From: Pseudomonas sp. B21-028
GTDB taxonomy: Bacteria; Pseudomonadota; Gammaproteobacteria; Pseudomonadales; Pseudomonadaceae
Assembly (NCBI RefSeq): GCF_024749045.1
Contig: NZ_CP087184.1
Coordinates: 5,952,001-6,016,000, forward strand
Length of the DNA stretch: 64,000 bases
Direction: 5' to 3'
Below are positions 52,932 through 62,397 of the stretch, one piece after another. The notes below the pieces were generated by a model that saw only the letters and a list, made by a program, of their open reading frames with translations, searched no databases and was not told the origin of the DNA. The position numbers were made by a program, and so were the translations under genes. How positions within the stretch are numbered: position 1 is the first letter of the stretch; each line of letters starts with the position of its first letter.

Positions 52932-54110
52932 TTGCGCTCTACCGAAGTCGTGATCATTGGCGCTGGCGCCGCAGGATTGATGTGCGCGCTGACCGCCGCG
53001 GGGCGCGGACGGCAAGTGATGTTGCTGGACCATGCCAACAAGGCCGGCAAGAAAATCCTCATGTCCGGCGGTGGACGCTGCAATTTCACCAATATGTACA
53101 CCGAGCCGGGCAACTTCCTTTCGCAGAACCCGCACTTCTGCAAATCGGCCCTGGCCCGCTATACCCAGTGGGATTTCATCGCCCTGGTGGCCAAGCACGG
53201 CGTGCCGTATCACGAGAAGAAACTCGGCCAGTTGTTCTGCGATAACAAGTCCAGCGACATTCTCGGCATGCTCCTGGATGAGTGCGAACAGGTCGGGGTC
53301 AACCTGCACCTGGACACCTCGATCGAGCACATCGAGAGAACCGACGGCGGCTATCTGCTGCAAACCACCCTCGGGCCCATCGCGTGCCAGTCCCTGGTGA
53401 TCGCCACCGGCGGACTGTCGATCCCGACCCTGGGTGCGACCGGTTTCGGCTACCAGGTGGCCAGGCAGTTCGGCCACCAGCTGCTGCCAACCCGCGCCGG
53501 ACTGGTGCCATTCACCATTACCGATCAACTCAAGGCCTTGTGCACCGAACTCTCGGGCACGTCGGTCGATTGCCTGGTGAGCTGCAACGACCAGAGCTTT
53601 CGCGAAAACATCCTGTTCACCCACCGTGGTCTAAGCGGCCCGGCGATCCTGCAGATCTCATCGTTCTGGGAGCCGGGGGACACGGTGCAGATCAACCTGC
53701 TGCCGGACCACGACGTGCCCCAATGGCTGTTACAACAGCAGGCCGAACGCCCCAACAGTGAGCTGAAAACCCTCTTGGGCGAGTTGTTCACCAAGAAAAT
53801 GGCCAACCTGCTGGCCGATACCTGGTTCGTCTCCAAACCCATGAAGCAATATACCCACGCGGAACTGGCGGACATTGCCGAGAAGCTGGCGAGCTGGAAC
53901 GTCGTCCCGGCCGGCACCGAAGGCTATCGCACCGCCGAGGTCACCCTGGGTGGCGTCGACACACGGGAAGTCTCGTCCAAGACCATGGAATCGCTGAAAA
54001 GCCCCGGGTTGTATTTCATCGGCGAAGTACTGGACGTCACCGGCCACCTGGGCGGGTTCAACTTCCAGTGGGCCTGGGCCTCGGGTTATGCCGCCGCGCA
54101 ATATGTCTGA
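52932..54110 (+). CDS. HI0933/YhiN-family flavoprotein
   Basis: A 392-residue FAD/NAD(P)-type oxidoreductase with a TTG start preceded by AGAGGA. FAD motif VVIIGAGAAGLMCALTAAGRG; the family-specific AGKKILMSGGGRCNFTNM and LSIPTLGATGFGYQVARQFGH; and a C-terminal GLYFIGEVLDVTGHLGGFNFQWAWASGYAAA that is diagnostic of HI0933-like proteins. Substrate unknown; some members reduce or hydrogenate unsaturated bonds or take part in tRNA or surfactant chemistry by claim, but none is settled. Single gene after dbpA. Confidence 0.9.
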   Translation: MRSTEVVIIGAGAAGLMCALTAAGRGRQVMLLDHANKAGKKILMSGGGRCNFTNMYTEPGNFLSQNPHFCKSALARYTQWDFIALVAKHGVPYHEKKLGQLFCDNKSSDILGMLLDECEQVGVNLHLDTSIEHIERTDGGYLLQTTLGPIACQSLVIATGGLSIPTLGATGFGYQVARQFGHQLLPTRAGLVPFTITDQLKALCTELSGTSVDCLVSCNDQSFRENILFTHRGLSGPAILQISSFWEPGDTVQINLLPDHDVPQWLLQQQAERPNSELKTLLGELFTKKMANLLADTWFVSKPMKQYTHAELADIAEKLASWNVVPAGTEGYRTAEVTLGGVDTREVSSKTMESLKSPGLYFIGEVLDVTGHLGGFNFQWAWASGYAAAQYV

Positions 54111-54120
54111 CACGCCACAT

Positions 54121-54216
54121 CCCCTGTGGGAGCGAGCCTGCTCGCGATAGCGGTGGTTCAGTTGATAATGAATTGACTGACATGCCCCCATCGCGAGCAG
54201 GCTCGCTCCCACAGGG
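54121..54216. repeat. REPIN, family A
   Basis: CCCCTGTGGGAGCGAGCCTG and the exact inverse CAGGCTCGCTCCCACAGGGG; arms about 28 bp long before mismatches begin. Confidence 0.9.
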
Positions 54217-54328
54217 GCTGAGTGGTGGACTGCGGAACACTTTTTGCTGCCACATGTAATCGCCGCCATTGCGTCGGCGTCATTACTGCCTCAATTTAGT
54301 GTCATTGCCCGTCAGGCCCTTGCATTTC

Positions 54329-56512
54329 ATGTCATCGACCTCGTTTCGTCAGTCTCTGCGTCGCCTTTGGGCGTTGGATAAATTCAGTTATAGCGTGCGG
54401 GTGTTCATCGCCCTGACCGGCAGCATGGCGCTGTGCTGGTACCTGGACGAGATGACCCTGTTGATTCCCTTGTTCCTGGGCATCATCGCCAGCGCCCTGG
54501 CCGAGACCGACGATAACTGGCAGGGTCGTCTCAACGCGCTTGCCGTGACCCTGGTCTGCTTCACCGTCGCGGCACTGTCGGTGGAACTGCTGTTCCCCTA
54601 CCCCGTCCTCTTTATCATCGCCCTGGCCCTGGCCAGTTTCGGCCTGACCATGCTCGGCGCCCTGGGTGAGCGCTATGGCGCGATTGCCTCGGCCACCTTG
54701 ATTCTGTCGGTCTACACCGTGATCGGCGTGGACCAGCGCGGCGGCGCGGTTACCGATTTCTGGCACGAACCCTTGCTGCTGGTGGCCGGCGCCGCGTGGT
54801 ACGGCATGCTCTCGGTGCTGTGGCATGTCTTGTTTTCCAACCAGCCGGTGCAACAGAGCCTGGCGCGATTGTTCCGCGAGCTGGGGCGTTACCTGAAACT
54901 CAAGTCGTCGCTGCTCGAACCGGTCCGCCAACTGGATATCGAAGCCCAGCGCCTGGAGCTGGCCCAACAGAATGGCCGCGTAGTGGCGGCCCTCAACGCG
55001 GCGAAGGAAATCATCCTGCACCGCGTCGGCAATGGCCGGCCGGGCTCGAAGGTCAGCCGTTACCTGAAACTGTACTTCCTCGCCCAGGACATCCACGAGC
55101 GCGCCAGCTCCTCCCACTATCCCTACAACGCCCTGGCCGACGCCTTCTTCCACAGCGACGTACTGTTCCGCTGCCAGCGCCTGCTGCGCCAGCAAGGCAA
55201 GGCCTGCCAGGCGCTGGCCGAGTCGATCCAGCTGCGCCAGCCGTTCGTCTACGATGATCGCTTCGCCGAGGCCTTGAACGACCTGCACGCGTCTCTGGAG
55301 CACCTGCGCATCCAGAGCAATCCGGCCTGGCGTGGCCTGCTGCGTTCGTTGCGGGCCTTGTCGGCGAACCTCGGCACGCTTGACCGTTTGCTCAGCGACG
55401 CCAGCAACCCCGATGCCCTGGCCGACGCCACTGACAGCAGCCTGCTGGACCGCTCGCCGCACAACCTCAAGGATGTCTGGCTACGCCTGCGCACACAGCT
55501 CACGCCGACTTCGCTGCTGTTCCGTCATGCCCTGCGCCTGCCCCTGGCGCTGAGCGTCGGCTACGCGATGGTGCACTGGATTCACCCGTCCCAGGGCTAC
55601 TGGATCGTGCTCACCACACTGTTCGTCTGCCAGCCCAACTACGGCGCCACCCGGCGCAAACTCGGTCAGCGGATCATCGGCACCGCCATTGGCCTGACGG
55701 TGGCCTGGGCGCTGTTCGACCTGTTCCCCAACCCGCTGGTGCAGTCGTGCTTCGCCATTGCCGCCGGGGTGGTGTTCTTTACCAACCGCACGACCCGCTA
55801 CACCCTGGCGACAGCGGCGATCACCGTCATGGTGCTGTTCTGCTTCAACCAGGTCGGCGACGGCTACGGGCTGTTGCTGCCACGGCTGTTCGATACCCTG
55901 CTCGGCAGCCTGATCGCCGGCCTGGCGGTATTCCTCTTCCTGCCGGACTGGCAGGGTCGCCGACTGAACAAGGTCCTGGCCAACACGCTGACCTGCAACA
56001 GCATCTACCTGCGGCAGATCATGCAGCAGTACGCCGCCGGTAAAAGTGACGACCTGGCCTATCGCCTGGCCCGACGCAACGCCCACAACGCCGACGCTGC
56101 GTTGTCCACGACACTGGCGAACATGCTGATGGAACCGGGGCACTTTCGTAAGGAAGCCGACGTCGGGTTCCGCTTCTTGGTGCTGTCCCACACTTTGCTC
56201 AGTTACCTGTCGGGCCTGGGTGCCCATCGGGGAACCGAACTGCCGACAAGCGTGCGCGAGCAATTGATAGACGACGCGGGGGCGAAGCTGGTCTCCAGCA
56301 TCGACGAAATCGCCCAGGGCCTGGCCACCAAAACGTCGATCATGATCCAGAGCGACGAGGAAGAAGCCCTGGCCAACGAGCTTGAGCAGATGCCTGACGA
56401 AATCGATGAAGGCCAACGGCTGGTACAGACGCAACTGGCGTTGATCTGCCGTCAGCTTGGACCGTTGCGGACCCTGGCGGCACATCTCATCAAGGATACA
56501 AGCGAGGCCTGA
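54329..56512 (+). CDS. yccS: FUSC/YccS-family inner-membrane protein
   Basis: A 727-residue protein with two groups of membrane segments (residues about 20-165 and 395-520) around a cytoplasmic helical region, the YccS/YhfK arrangement of the FUSC family. Landmarks are FLGIIASALAETDDNWQGRL, GERYGAIASATLILSVYTVIG, GYWIVLTTLFVCQPNYGATRRKLGQRIIGT and TLLGSLIAGLAVFLFLPDW. Members are thought to export aromatic acids or related compounds (AaeB, FUSC); YccS itself has no fixed substrate. The start is fixed by the family N-terminus (FRQSLRRLWALDKFSYSVRVFIAL). Confidence 0.88.
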   Translation: MSSTSFRQSLRRLWALDKFSYSVRVFIALTGSMALCWYLDEMTLLIPLFLGIIASALAETDDNWQGRLNALAVTLVCFTVAALSVELLFPYPVLFIIALALASFGLTMLGALGERYGAIASATLILSVYTVIGVDQRGGAVTDFWHEPLLLVAGAAWYGMLSVLWHVLFSNQPVQQSLARLFRELGRYLKLKSSLLEPVRQLDIEAQRLELAQQNGRVVAALNAAKEIILHRVGNGRPGSKVSRYLKLYFLAQDIHERASSSHYPYNALADAFFHSDVLFRCQRLLRQQGKACQALAESIQLRQPFVYDDRFAEALNDLHASLEHLRIQSNPAWRGLLRSLRALSANLGTLDRLLSDASNPDALADATDSSLLDRSPHNLKDVWLRLRTQLTPTSLLFRHALRLPLALSVGYAMVHWIHPSQGYWIVLTTLFVCQPNYGATRRKLGQRIIGTAIGLTVAWALFDLFPNPLVQSCFAIAAGVVFFTNRTTRYTLATAAITVMVLFCFNQVGDGYGLLLPRLFDTLLGSLIAGLAVFLFLPDWQGRRLNKVLANTLTCNSIYLRQIMQQYAAGKSDDLAYRLARRNAHNADAALSTTLANMLMEPGHFRKEADVGFRFLVLSHTLLSYLSGLGAHRGTELPTSVREQLIDDAGAKLVSSIDEIAQGLATKTSIMIQSDEEEALANELEQMPDEIDEGQRLVQTQLALICRQLGPLRTLAAHLIKDTSEA

Positions 56513-56536
56513 AAGCTGCGGCGGTCAATCGGACCC

Positions 56537-56602
56537 CATCGCGAGCAGCTCGCTCCCACATTTGGAATGCGTCCCCCTGTGGGAGCGAGCCTGCTCGCGA
56601 TG
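56537..56602. repeat. REPIN, family A, one arm with deletion
   Basis: CATCGCGAGCAGCTCGCTCC lacks the GG of the usual core; the inverse copy is intact. It separates converging genes. Confidence 0.85.
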
Positions 56603-56630
56603 AGGCCGGCACGGATAGCGCAGAACCGGC

Positions 56631-57377
56631 TCACATACCGTGCATCTCCATGATCCGCGCATAACTCCCATCGGCCTTCATCGCCGCGATCTCCCGATCG
56701 AACCCCTCCACGATCCGCTCATGCTCCGGGTTCTTCAGGCTGACCAGGATATGCAGGCTGTTTTCGCTCAACGGCTTGGGCAGGAACTCGACGGCGTTAC
56801 GCACCTTGGGTGATTCGCGGGCCAGGTAATAGCGAGCGACATACTCATCTTCCAGGGTCAACTTCACGCGGTCGGCAGCGACCATGCGCACCGCCATCGC
56901 AAAGTTATGCACAGGAACTTTCTGCAACTGCTGGTTCTCGTCGAACGTCTTGGAATAGGCATAACCGCGAACCACAGCAATAGGGTAGTCGTAGAGTTGT
57001 TGCAGGCTGTCGAACTGGATCGAAGCCTCCTTGCGCTTGAGGAAGCGCACGCGGTTGAGCAGGTATTCGGCCGAGAACTGGCCTATATGAGTACGCTCCT
57101 CGCTGTACCAGGCGTTGACCAACACGTCATAACGCCCCTCGCCGATGCCCAGCATCGCCCGGGCCCAGGGCACCTGTTCAAATTCGGTGGCATAGCCGGC
57201 ACGCGCCAGGGCGGTGCTGACGATATCGGTCGCCAGGCCGCCATTGACCAGCGTGGAGTCGGTAAACGGTGGCCAGCCATCCGCAACCAGGCGCAGTTTC
57301 TGCGCATGGGCGTTGTGACCCAGCAACAGCAACCCAATCAAAACAAGAGCTCGATGCAATCGCGGCATGCCATACAT
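56631..57377 (-). CDS. Periplasmic substrate-binding protein (SBP_bac_3, amino acid type)
   Basis: A 248-residue protein with signal peptide (LHRALVLIGLLLLGHNAHAQ) and the solute-binding family 3 fold: LRLVADGWPPFTDSTLVNGGLATDIVSTALARAGY, then GIGEGRYDVLVNAWYSEERT and a C-terminal DREIAAMKADGSYARIMEMHG. No permease or ATPase gene is near, so it may work alone as a sensor partner or with a distant transporter. Ligand unknown. Two ATGs three codons apart are possible; the first is used. Confidence 0.85.
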   Translation of the reverse strand: MYGMPRLHRALVLIGLLLLGHNAHAQKLRLVADGWPPFTDSTLVNGGLATDIVSTALARAGYATEFEQVPWARAMLGIGEGRYDVLVNAWYSEERTHIGQFSAEYLLNRVRFLKRKEASIQFDSLQQLYDYPIAVVRGYAYSKTFDENQQLQKVPVHNFAMAVRMVAADRVKLTLEDEYVARYYLARESPKVRNAVEFLPKPLSENSLHILVSLKNPEHERIVEGFDREIAAMKADGSYARIMEMHGM

Positions 57378-57623
57378 CCTTGAAGGTTGCGAAGCCCATG
57401 TTTTTAGCCGAAATTCGGGAGATAAACAGAGACATCCGACCTAACATTAGCTCATTGAAACCGCTGCGCAGCGCTAGGACGAAGATTACATAAAGACTAC
57501 AGCGCTGCGAAAGAAGAATGATGGCAATTTGGTCTTGGTCACAGATTTTCGCTCACCCGGGAAGGAGACTTCCAAACACATCGCACTTAATATTGGCTTC
57601 GGGCTTTTCAGGAAATTCAGAAC

Positions 57624-58076
57624 ATGGACATCGATTGGGTCTGCAAACACCACAGTGACCTGAGCAAGGAACAGCTGTACGCCATTCTCAAATTGCGCGC
57701 CGACGTATTCGTCGTCGAGCAAAACTGCGCCTATCCGGACGTCGACGGGCTGGACCTGGAAGGCGATACCTTTCACCTGATGGCCTGGCGGGATAACCAC
57801 CTCGTGGCCTACCTGCGCCTGCTCGATCCTCATTCACAGAACAGCGACGTAGTGATCGGCCGTGTGATCATCGCCCCAGAGGCGCGGGGCCAGGGGCTGG
57901 GACACACATTGATGGAGCACGGGCTCAAGCACGCCGAGAAGCACTGGCCCGGTACCTCGATTTCATTATCGGCACAGGCACACCTGCAGAGGTATTACGG
58001 GCGGTATGGGTTTGAAGTGGTGGGGGTCGAATACCTGGAGGATGGTATCCCGCACATCGGCATGCATCGGCCCTGA
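57624..58076 (+). CDS. elaA: ElaA-family GNAT acetyltransferase
   Basis: A 150-residue GNAT protein. LSKEQLYAILKLRADVFVVEQNCAYPDVDGLDLEGDTFHL is the conserved ElaA start; IGRVIIAPEARGQGLGHTLMEHGL contains the acetyl-CoA loop; AQAHLQRYYGRYGFEVVGVEYLEDGIPHIGMH is the typical end. Substrate unknown. AGGAAA precedes the ATG. Confidence 0.92.
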   Translation: MDIDWVCKHHSDLSKEQLYAILKLRADVFVVEQNCAYPDVDGLDLEGDTFHLMAWRDNHLVAYLRLLDPHSQNSDVVIGRVIIAPEARGQGLGHTLMEHGLKHAEKHWPGTSISLSAQAHLQRYYGRYGFEVVGVEYLEDGIPHIGMHRP

Positions 58077-58081
58077 GGCCG

Positions 58082-58137
58082 TCATCGCGAGCAGGCTCGC
58101 TCCCACATCTGGAATGCCTACCCCTGCTCGCGATGGG
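58082..58137. repeat. REPIN, family A, truncated
   Basis: CATCGCGAGCAGGCTCGCTC is complete; the inverse copy is reduced to CCTGCTCGCGATG. Confidence 0.75.
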
Positions 58138-58143
58138 ACCATA

Positions 58144-58440
58144 TCAGGGGTATTCGAGCACTGCCTTGATCCGCAGCAGATTGGCCTCTATCCACCGTCG
58201 ATCTATCGCTCCCCAATCGCGGATCCGATAGCTCCCGGCATGGTTGCGAGCGCCCTCTTGCTGCTCGAATTCGCACACGATATCCAGGTCCGCCAACGCC
58301 GCGACGGTATCCTGGGCGGTGCGTCGCGGCATGCCGGTCGCGTCAACGAGCGCCGGGACATTGCTGGCGGCGCCGCTGTCGATCAGGTAAGCCACATACA
58401 AGCGGCGATAGAAACTGCTCTTGGTCTTGCTGACGTCCAT
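58144..58440 (-). CDS. Winged helix-turn-helix protein (HTH_43-like)
   Basis: A 98-residue DNA-binding protein beginning MDVSKTKSSFYRRLYVAYLIDSG. NVPALVDATGMPRRTAQDTVAALADL is the helix-turn-helix, followed by a wing (EFEQQEGARNHAGSYRIRDWG), as in the small HTH_43 family of winged-helix proteins. Regulated genes are unknown. It lies 4 bp after the YgjP-like metallopeptidase gene, so the two are co-transcribed. Confidence 0.82.
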   Translation of the reverse strand: MDVSKTKSSFYRRLYVAYLIDSGAASNVPALVDATGMPRRTAQDTVAALADLDIVCEFEQQEGARNHAGSYRIRDWGAIDRRWIEANLLRIKAVLEYP

Positions 58441-58444
58441 CCGG

Positions 58445-58948
58445 TCATTCCTTCGGTGGTTGCAGGTCGCGCCAGGTCAGGTACACCCGCAGGTCGAATT
58501 CCAGTTGGTGATAACCCGGCAGCATGTGCTCGCAGAGTTGGTAGAACGCCTTGTTGTGGTCCGATTCCTTGAAGTGGGCCAGCTCATGCACCACGATCAT
58601 CTTCAGGAATTCGGGCGCTGCGTCCTTGAACAGCGAGGCGATGCGGATTTCCTTCTTCGCCTTGAGCTTGCCACCCTGCACCCGCGAAACCGCGGTGTGC
58701 AGGCCGAGGGCGCGATGGGTCAGGTCGAGGCGGTTGTCGAACAACACCTTGTCGATGGCCGGCGCATTGCGCAGATACTGCTGCTTGAGCTCCAGCGCAT
58801 AACTGTACAAGGCCTTGTCGCTCTGGATCGGATGTCGTCCCGGATAGCGCTGGTGCAGGTACTCACCCAGGCGGTCCTGGGCAATCAACTGCTGCACCTG
58901 AGCTTGCAAGGCGGCGGGATAGGCCTGGAGGTACTTGAGCGCGGTCAT
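58445..58948 (-). CDS. YgjP-like metallopeptidase domain protein (M48-type)
   Basis: A 167-residue protein. The zinc motif HELAH is at residues 121-125, with a further His131 (HFKESDHNKAF), the HExxH...H arrangement of the YgjP/WLM group (DUF45). It should be a small cytoplasmic zinc protease or metal hydrolase, with unknown target; YgjP relatives lie near restriction or repair genes in some genomes. First gene of a two-gene unit with the winged-helix protein. Confidence 0.88.
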   Translation of the reverse strand: MTALKYLQAYPAALQAQVQQLIAQDRLGEYLHQRYPGRHPIQSDKALYSYALELKQQYLRNAPAIDKVLFDNRLDLTHRALGLHTAVSRVQGGKLKAKKEIRIASLFKDAAPEFLKMIVVHELAHFKESDHNKAFYQLCEHMLPGYHQLEFDLRVYLTWRDLQPPKE

Positions 58949-58990
58949 CGGGCGGCAATACTGTGGGAAAAGGCCGTCAGTGTAACGAAC

Positions 58991-61114
58991 TCAGACCGTT
59001 AGCGCGCTCCAGTCAAAGGGGGTGGCGAACGCATCGGTGTCTGCGGCGATCAAGGGGCGCGCCACGAGGAACCCTTGCACGTACTCACAGCCATGGTCCT
59101 TGAGCCATTGGTATTGCTCCAGGGTTTCCACGCCTTCGGCGATCACCCGCAAGCCCAAGTGCGAGCACAAATCGATCACCGAGGCCGCCAGGGCAGCATC
59201 GCGCGGCGAATCCGGCAATCGGGCGATCAGGTGCCGGTCGAGCTTGAGGGTATCGAGTTCAAGGTCGCGCAAATGGGTCAGCGAGCACGGTCCCGAGCCG
59301 AAGTCATCCAGCGCTACCCGCACCCCGAGGTGGCGCAGCAGCCGAAGTTGCTTCTGGGTTTCGTCGGGATTGCGCATCAGCGCATCCTCGGTCACCTCGA
59401 CTTCCAGCTGTCGAGGCTTCAACGCATGACGCTCCAGGACCTGACGCAACTCGGTCACCAGATTCGGCATGCCGAATTGAGTACTGCTCAGGCTCACCCC
59501 CAGCACCAGGTCATCGGCGAAGTTTCGCTCCCAGACTTTGCGCTGGGCCGCGCTGCGATGGTAGATCCAGCTGCCCAGCCGGCTGATCAATCGTGCTTCC
59601 TCCAGCAGGGGCAGGAACAGGCCCGGCGGTACATCGCCGACGCTCGGGTGCTGCCAGCGCAGAAGCGCCTCGAACCCGCGAATCCGCCCATCGTGGATGT
59701 TCACCTGTGGCTGGTAGACCATATTGAAGTCGCGGTTCTCGATAGCCGAGCGCACGCTTTCCTCGAGCATCAGCCGTGAACGGGCTCGACCGTTCATTTC
59801 ATGGTCGTAAAAACGGTACTGCTGGCGGCCCGCGCGCTTGGCTTCGTACATGGCGATGTCGGACGCACGCAGCAGCCCGTCAAGATTGGCGCCGCAATCC
59901 GGGTACGTCGCAATGCCGATACTGGCCCCCAACGCCACATCCATGCCTTCGATCTGCTGGCAGATCGCGACCCGTTCGATAAGCTTTTCCGCAATCTTGG
60001 CCGCCTGCTCCGGGTGCTCCAGGTCCAGCAGGGCCGTGAACTCATCACCGCCCAGACGCGCCAGGATGTCGAAGGGGCGCAGGCAAGCTTTCAACTGCTC
60101 CGAGACCCAGCGCAGCACCCGGTCACCGGCATCGTGTCCCAACGAGTCGTTGACGCGCTTGAAACCGTCGAGATCCAGGTACAGCAGCACCCAATTGCTT
60201 TCCAGCCGCTCGCTACGCATCAACAGGTTTTCGGCGGTCTGATAAAACCCCCTGCGGTTGAGCAAACCGGTCAGCGGGTCCGTAACGGCCTGGAATTCGA
60301 GTTGCTGGTGCAGGTGCCGGACTACCGACATGTCCTGAAGCGTCACCACCATGGCCTTCTGTTCCGAAGGCAGCGGGGCGCAGGACAAGGCTACCGACAC
60401 CTGTTGACCAGGCGCGGTACGCAGGACCGCATCATGCAAACGCCAGGTCTGGCCACGGCAATAGGCGATATGAATATCGGAATCGACCCATTGTGGGATA
60501 TGAGGCTTCTGCAGGTAGTCCAGAAACGGCGTCCCCTGCAATTGCTCGGCCTTTGCATTGAGCAGACGGCAAGTGGACGGGTTGGCGAAACGGATGCAAC
60601 CAGCCTCGTCCACCACGAGGATCCCCTCGGCCGCATTGTCCAGCACCGAGGCGTTGAACGCCCTGGCAGCTTCCAGATCCTGGCTCAGGCGCTGCAAGGC
60701 CCGGCGATTGCGCTGGTGCTCCAGCAACGCCTGGACCTTGGGCTTGAGGATCTGCGGATCGAAGGGTTTGAACAGATAGTCCACCGCGCCACTGGCATAG
60801 CCCTTGATCACTGCATCCTGGGATTGCTCATTGGCGGTCAGGAAAATGATCGGCGTGAGCCGCGTGCGCTGGCTGCCGCGCATCAGGCGCGCCACTTCGA
60901 AACCGTCCATGTCCGGCATCTGCACATCCAGCAAAACCAGGTCGATGTCATGTTCGAGCAGCAGGTTAAGGGCCTCGACACCCGAGGCTGCGGTCATGAC
61001 CTGCCAATCCTGACGCTGCAACAACGCCCGCATGCTGAGCAGGTTTTCAGGGTAATCATCAACAATCAAAAGGACGGAGCTGTCTTCACCAAGCGTAGGT
61101 TGCGCGCATTCCAT
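58991..61114 (-). CDS. Response regulator with PAS, GGDEF and EAL domains
   Basis: A 707-residue c-di-GMP protein. The receiver domain (residues 12-130) has phospho-acceptor Asp63 in LLDVQMPDMDG. A PAS domain covers about 150-265. GGDEF lies at residues 355-359, preceded at five residues by RPFD, an intact product-inhibition RxxD site. The EAL domain opens with Glu482-Ala-Leu (FEALLRW) and keeps DDFGSG and AEGVET. Both catalytic motifs are intact, so it could make and degrade c-di-GMP. No histidine kinase gene adjoins it, so its phosphodonor is encoded elsewhere. Confidence 0.94.
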   Translation of the reverse strand: MECAQPTLGEDSSVLLIVDDYPENLLSMRALLQRQDWQVMTAASGVEALNLLLEHDIDLVLLDVQMPDMDGFEVARLMRGSQRTRLTPIIFLTANEQSQDAVIKGYASGAVDYLFKPFDPQILKPKVQALLEHQRNRRALQRLSQDLEAARAFNASVLDNAAEGILVVDEAGCIRFANPSTCRLLNAKAEQLQGTPFLDYLQKPHIPQWVDSDIHIAYCRGQTWRLHDAVLRTAPGQQVSVALSCAPLPSEQKAMVVTLQDMSVVRHLHQQLEFQAVTDPLTGLLNRRGFYQTAENLLMRSERLESNWVLLYLDLDGFKRVNDSLGHDAGDRVLRWVSEQLKACLRPFDILARLGGDEFTALLDLEHPEQAAKIAEKLIERVAICQQIEGMDVALGASIGIATYPDCGANLDGLLRASDIAMYEAKRAGRQQYRFYDHEMNGRARSRLMLEESVRSAIENRDFNMVYQPQVNIHDGRIRGFEALLRWQHPSVGDVPPGLFLPLLEEARLISRLGSWIYHRSAAQRKVWERNFADDLVLGVSLSSTQFGMPNLVTELRQVLERHALKPRQLEVEVTEDALMRNPDETQKQLRLLRHLGVRVALDDFGSGPCSLTHLRDLELDTLKLDRHLIARLPDSPRDAALAASVIDLCSHLGLRVIAEGVETLEQYQWLKDHGCEYVQGFLVARPLIAADTDAFATPFDWSALTV

Positions 61115-61427
61115 GCTGCTTCTCTTATCGGGGCGCCACGTCCGTTTTACGTAGCAAAACAGACAAATACTGTGTTCTCACTCTAGACCGTGATTTTGAA
61201 AAGCAGTAGGTGTCATCGCGCCATCATCCCGACAATGCCCAAAATAGCCGACTAACGGTCACCCATCTCAGGCACAGAAACTGCAATAGACCACAGTGAC
61301 GATCACTTGACGTCAATCATTCGCCGCAAAACGACAACAAGCTCAAACCGGTGCTATCAGGACGCCCCAATCCGCGGGCTAGAGCCTCGCGTTGTTGCGC
61401 CCTAACATTTCATTGCAGGAACTGAAC
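61115..61427. other. Gap with duplicated promoter region of the first alginate lyase
   Basis: No gene. From about 61247 (GCCGACTAACGGTCA) the sequence resembles that before the second lyase (62208, GCCGACAAACGGTCA). Shared parts include TCTC-GGCACA, TTGACG-CAA and TAGAGCCTC. They probably mark the promoter and its control site. Confidence 0.5.
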
Positions 61428-62099
61428 ATGATCGACCTTAACACTTGGAATTTGAGCATCCCCGAAGGCAGCCCGGCGATGACTATCGAAACCCCTCGCC
61501 TGGCGCAAGGGTTCAAGGATCAGTACTTCAGCGCCGAAACCGGCACGGTATTTTTCTGGGCGCCGGTAACCGGCTCCAAGACCGAGAACGCGATTTACCC
61601 CCGCAGCGAACTGCGGGAAACCTACAGCGACGGTACCCTGCGGAACTGGCTGTACTCGGCGGCGGACAATACCCTGCGGGCCACGGTGACCGTCAACCAG
61701 GTGCCCAGCAGCGGCAAGGTCGTGATTGGCCAGATCCACACCAAGAACAGCACCAGCCCCATGGTGAAACTGGAATATCAGTACAAGGCCTATAGCGCCA
61801 CCGGCAACATCGTCGCCAAGGTACGGATGCGCCCCGATGACGAAACCGGCCAGGTCATCACCGTTGCCACCGGTGTGAAGCTCGATCGTAGCTTCTCCTA
61901 CATGATCCACCTCAGCCCGAAGGGTGCCCTGGGCATTACCGCGGCGGGATACAACTGGAGAACGACCATTGACCCGAGCTGGAAGGACAAGCCCCTGTAC
62001 TTCAAGGCGGGTGTATATGTGCAGGACAACACCGGCTACCCCACCGAAGGTGGAAAAGTGTCGTTCAGCCTGCTGGAAATCAAACACACCGCTCTTTAA
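61428..62099 (+). CDS. Polysaccharide lyase family 7 (alginate lyase), copy 1
   Basis: A 223-residue PL7 jelly-roll lyase, which cleaves alginate by beta-elimination. The three family blocks are present: YPRSELRETY (arginine and glutamate of the active site), VIGQIHTKNS (QIH) and YFKAGVYVQDN (catalytic Tyr/Lys block). There is no signal peptide, so it is either cytoplasmic or secreted by a route not visible here. The ATG at 61428 (MIDLNTWNLSIPEGSP) is where the second copy also begins. It is followed by a strong terminator. Confidence 0.93.
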   Translation: MIDLNTWNLSIPEGSPAMTIETPRLAQGFKDQYFSAETGTVFFWAPVTGSKTENAIYPRSELRETYSDGTLRNWLYSAADNTLRATVTVNQVPSSGKVVIGQIHTKNSTSPMVKLEYQYKAYSATGNIVAKVRMRPDDETGQVITVATGVKLDRSFSYMIHLSPKGALGITAAGYNWRTTIDPSWKDKPLYFKAGVYVQDNTGYPTEGGKVSFSLLEIKHTAL

Positions 62100-62118
62100 C
62101 TATTGCTCCATCTTTGAA

Positions 62119-62146
62119 GGCATCCGCTTCCGGATGCCTTTTTTTT
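62119..62146 (+). terminator. Rho-independent terminator after lyase copy 1
   Basis: GGCATCCG and CGGATGCC form an 8-bp stem with a CTTC loop, followed by eight T. Confidence 0.95.
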
Positions 62147-62397
62147 GTCCGTATGCGACGAAGAGCCAAATGGCCATGTGCCAATTGTTCCGCGAAAAAT
62201 CAGCTTGGCCGACAAACGGTCATCTGTCTCGGGCACAAAAGCGGCAAACGCAACTCTGACGGACTGTTGACGCCAACCCTCCGCCGAACGAATGTGCCAA
62301 ATACTCGCTCGCGCTTCCATCTGGCCTCAGCAAAAGCGCGTCTTAGAGCCTCCGGCTGTGGCGTAAATCATTTCTTCTTCTCAGAAAGGATCCGAAC

